NCBI GenBank assembly: GCA_032622095.1
Contig: CP136062.1
Coordinates: 38,940,918-39,004,917, forward strand
DNA length: 64,000 bases
Direction of reading: 5' to 3'
Origin: Siphonodentalium dalli
Lineage: Eukaryota > Mollusca > Scaphopoda > Gadilida > Siphonodentaliidae
Both the position numbers and the translations under genes were made by a program. Within the stretch, counting starts at the first letter, position 1. Each line of letters begins with the position of its first letter. The notes under the pieces are model-generated. The model made no database searches and was not told the origin of the DNA. It saw only the letters and a list, made by a program, of their open reading frames with translations. Of this stretch, positions 63,423 through 64,000 are shown in pieces.

Positions 63423-64000
63423 CTAATTTGTCCCTTTGATGCACGCTCTCAGTTCTGCTATCAAACTACCGAGTTCAGAAGCCATTAAAGTTTGGGAGTC
63501 TTTCAAGTCACCCGCTGGGGACTGGTGATTCGTCGCAGGTTGTGAGTGTGACCACCGACCATGCTGATGAAACGAAGGGTCAAAGGTCTGTCGACTGTTC
63601 GTCCCGTGGCGAATGTTTCTGCCCAATCGTTCCACGCCATCAGTGTTGGGATGCCATTTGTCATGGAACAGATGTACTGCTATGCGGGTTGATCGTGGTT
63701 CCACAAATGATTGGGCGTTATCTATGTATTCACACCCAGTTAGCGCACAGATTGATTTGTAGCATTCGTTTGTTTCGAAAATCAAACGATTTGTTCCGCG
63801 GTTGTGCGGTGAGGGTAGCACTGATGATATTCGAATTGTCGCCTTAGGGTATCGGCGTTTCACCTCATCGATAACACTCAGTAATAGTTGTTTGTCGGTC
63901 ACTAACCCATTTCGGCATGAGTTGATGCCTACATGGAATGTAAATTTTGTCACATTCCCCTCCACAAAGTTCGACGAATCTGTCAGCCACGCTAGAAGCC
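63423..64000 (-). CDS. LINE ORF1, SGNH esterase-like, partial
   Basis: The frame is open from the window edge to a TAA at 63423-63425; the real start lies outside. Upstream of codon 63965 it reads LLAWLTDSSNFVEGN. Motifs include TFHVGINSCRNG (block III position of SGNH hydrolases, where HVGTND is usual), a run of hydrophobic strand residues in ATIRISSVLPSP (the GDSL-family 'S.lp' strand), and HDKWHPNTDGVERLGRNI (block V, D-x-x-H). CR1-type LINEs carry such esterases in ORF1 by family knowledge. GINSC instead of GTND changes the usual block III asparagine/aspartate. The C-terminal ~60 residues are low complexity. Confidence 0.75.
   Translation of the reverse strand, partial: LLAWLTDSSNFVEGNVTKFTFHVGINSCRNGLVTDKQLLLSVIDEVKRRYPKATIRISSVLPSPHNRGTNRLIFETNECYKSICALTGCEYIDNAQSFVEPRSTRIAVHLFHDKWHPNTDGVERLGRNIRHGTNSRQTFDPSFHQHGRWSHSQPATNHQSPAGDLKDSQTLMASELGSLIAELRACIKGTN

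Larger units (their letters stand above)
58400..64000 (-). mobile_element. Near-complete CR1/L2-like LINE, broken, running off the window
   Basis: On the minus strand, in order: an esterase-like ORF1 (63423 to the edge), a ~594-bp spacer, an APE endonuclease (61788-62828), a reverse transcriptase (59852-61797) and a C-terminal zinc knuckle (58522-59005). The order is that of two-ORF LINEs of the CR1/L2 group, by family knowledge. One frameshift separates endonuclease from RT, and an 846-bp Helitron splits the C-terminal region. No tail or target duplication could be fixed; the 3' boundary is approximate. It may sit in an intron upstream of the lectin exon. Confidence 0.85.

Overview
This window looks like a repeat-dominated, AT-rich piece of a metazoan nuclear genome. 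The evidence is non-LTR retrotransposons with APE-type endonucleases, Helitrons with CTAG hairpin ends, TTAA- and TA-flanked MITEs, and one spliced exon of a C-type lectin domain. A marine invertebrate, probably a lophotrochozoan such as a mollusc, is my inference from this repeat mix; no single-copy marker proves it. There are no operons, bacterial genes, rRNA or convincing tRNA genes. Almost all short open frames are by-products of repeats.

Layout, left to right. 0-6 kb: dispersed MITEs, a minisatellite and a possible small terminal exon. 6.5-8.7 kb: a 74-bp satellite of two alternating subtypes, followed by a 21-22 bp array. 9.4-13.5 kb: a 37-bp array grown from a dispersed repeat, which a piggyBac-like MITE also interrupts. 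14-17 kb: sparse sequence, a 50-bp array and a possible exon. 17.5-20 kb: an old degenerate tandem array carrying MITEs. 20.4-25.3 kb: one 4.9-kb inverted repeat resembling a Foldback element, followed by a LINE 3' fragment. 27-31 kb: several near-perfect palindromes. 31.4-33.8 kb: a non-autonomous Helitron with a truncated inverted copy at 42.4-44.5 kb. 34.8-38.5 kb: a tandem segmental duplication; one copy gained a LINE fragment and the copies carry 31-bp arrays of different length. 39-44 kb: MITEs and a threefold ~0.56-kb tandem repeat with a nested TA-flanked MITE. 44-57 kb: dispersed MITEs and a few small arrays. 57.3-57.6 kb: the last exon of a C-type lectin gene on the minus strand. 58.5-64 kb: a nearly complete LINE on the minus strand (esterase-like ORF1, endonuclease, reverse transcriptase, zinc knuckle), broken by one frameshift and by an 846-bp Helitron sitting exactly inside its coding frame.

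The window reads as a record of nested transposition. Related filled and empty copies are both present several times, so target sites (TA, TTAA, A|T) can be read directly. A ~69-bp hairpin module recurs in MITE families with different ends. Truncated copies of it are twice flanked by ~54-bp direct duplications, which is the least expected pattern here. Several tandem arrays appear to have grown from the end of a dispersed repeat.
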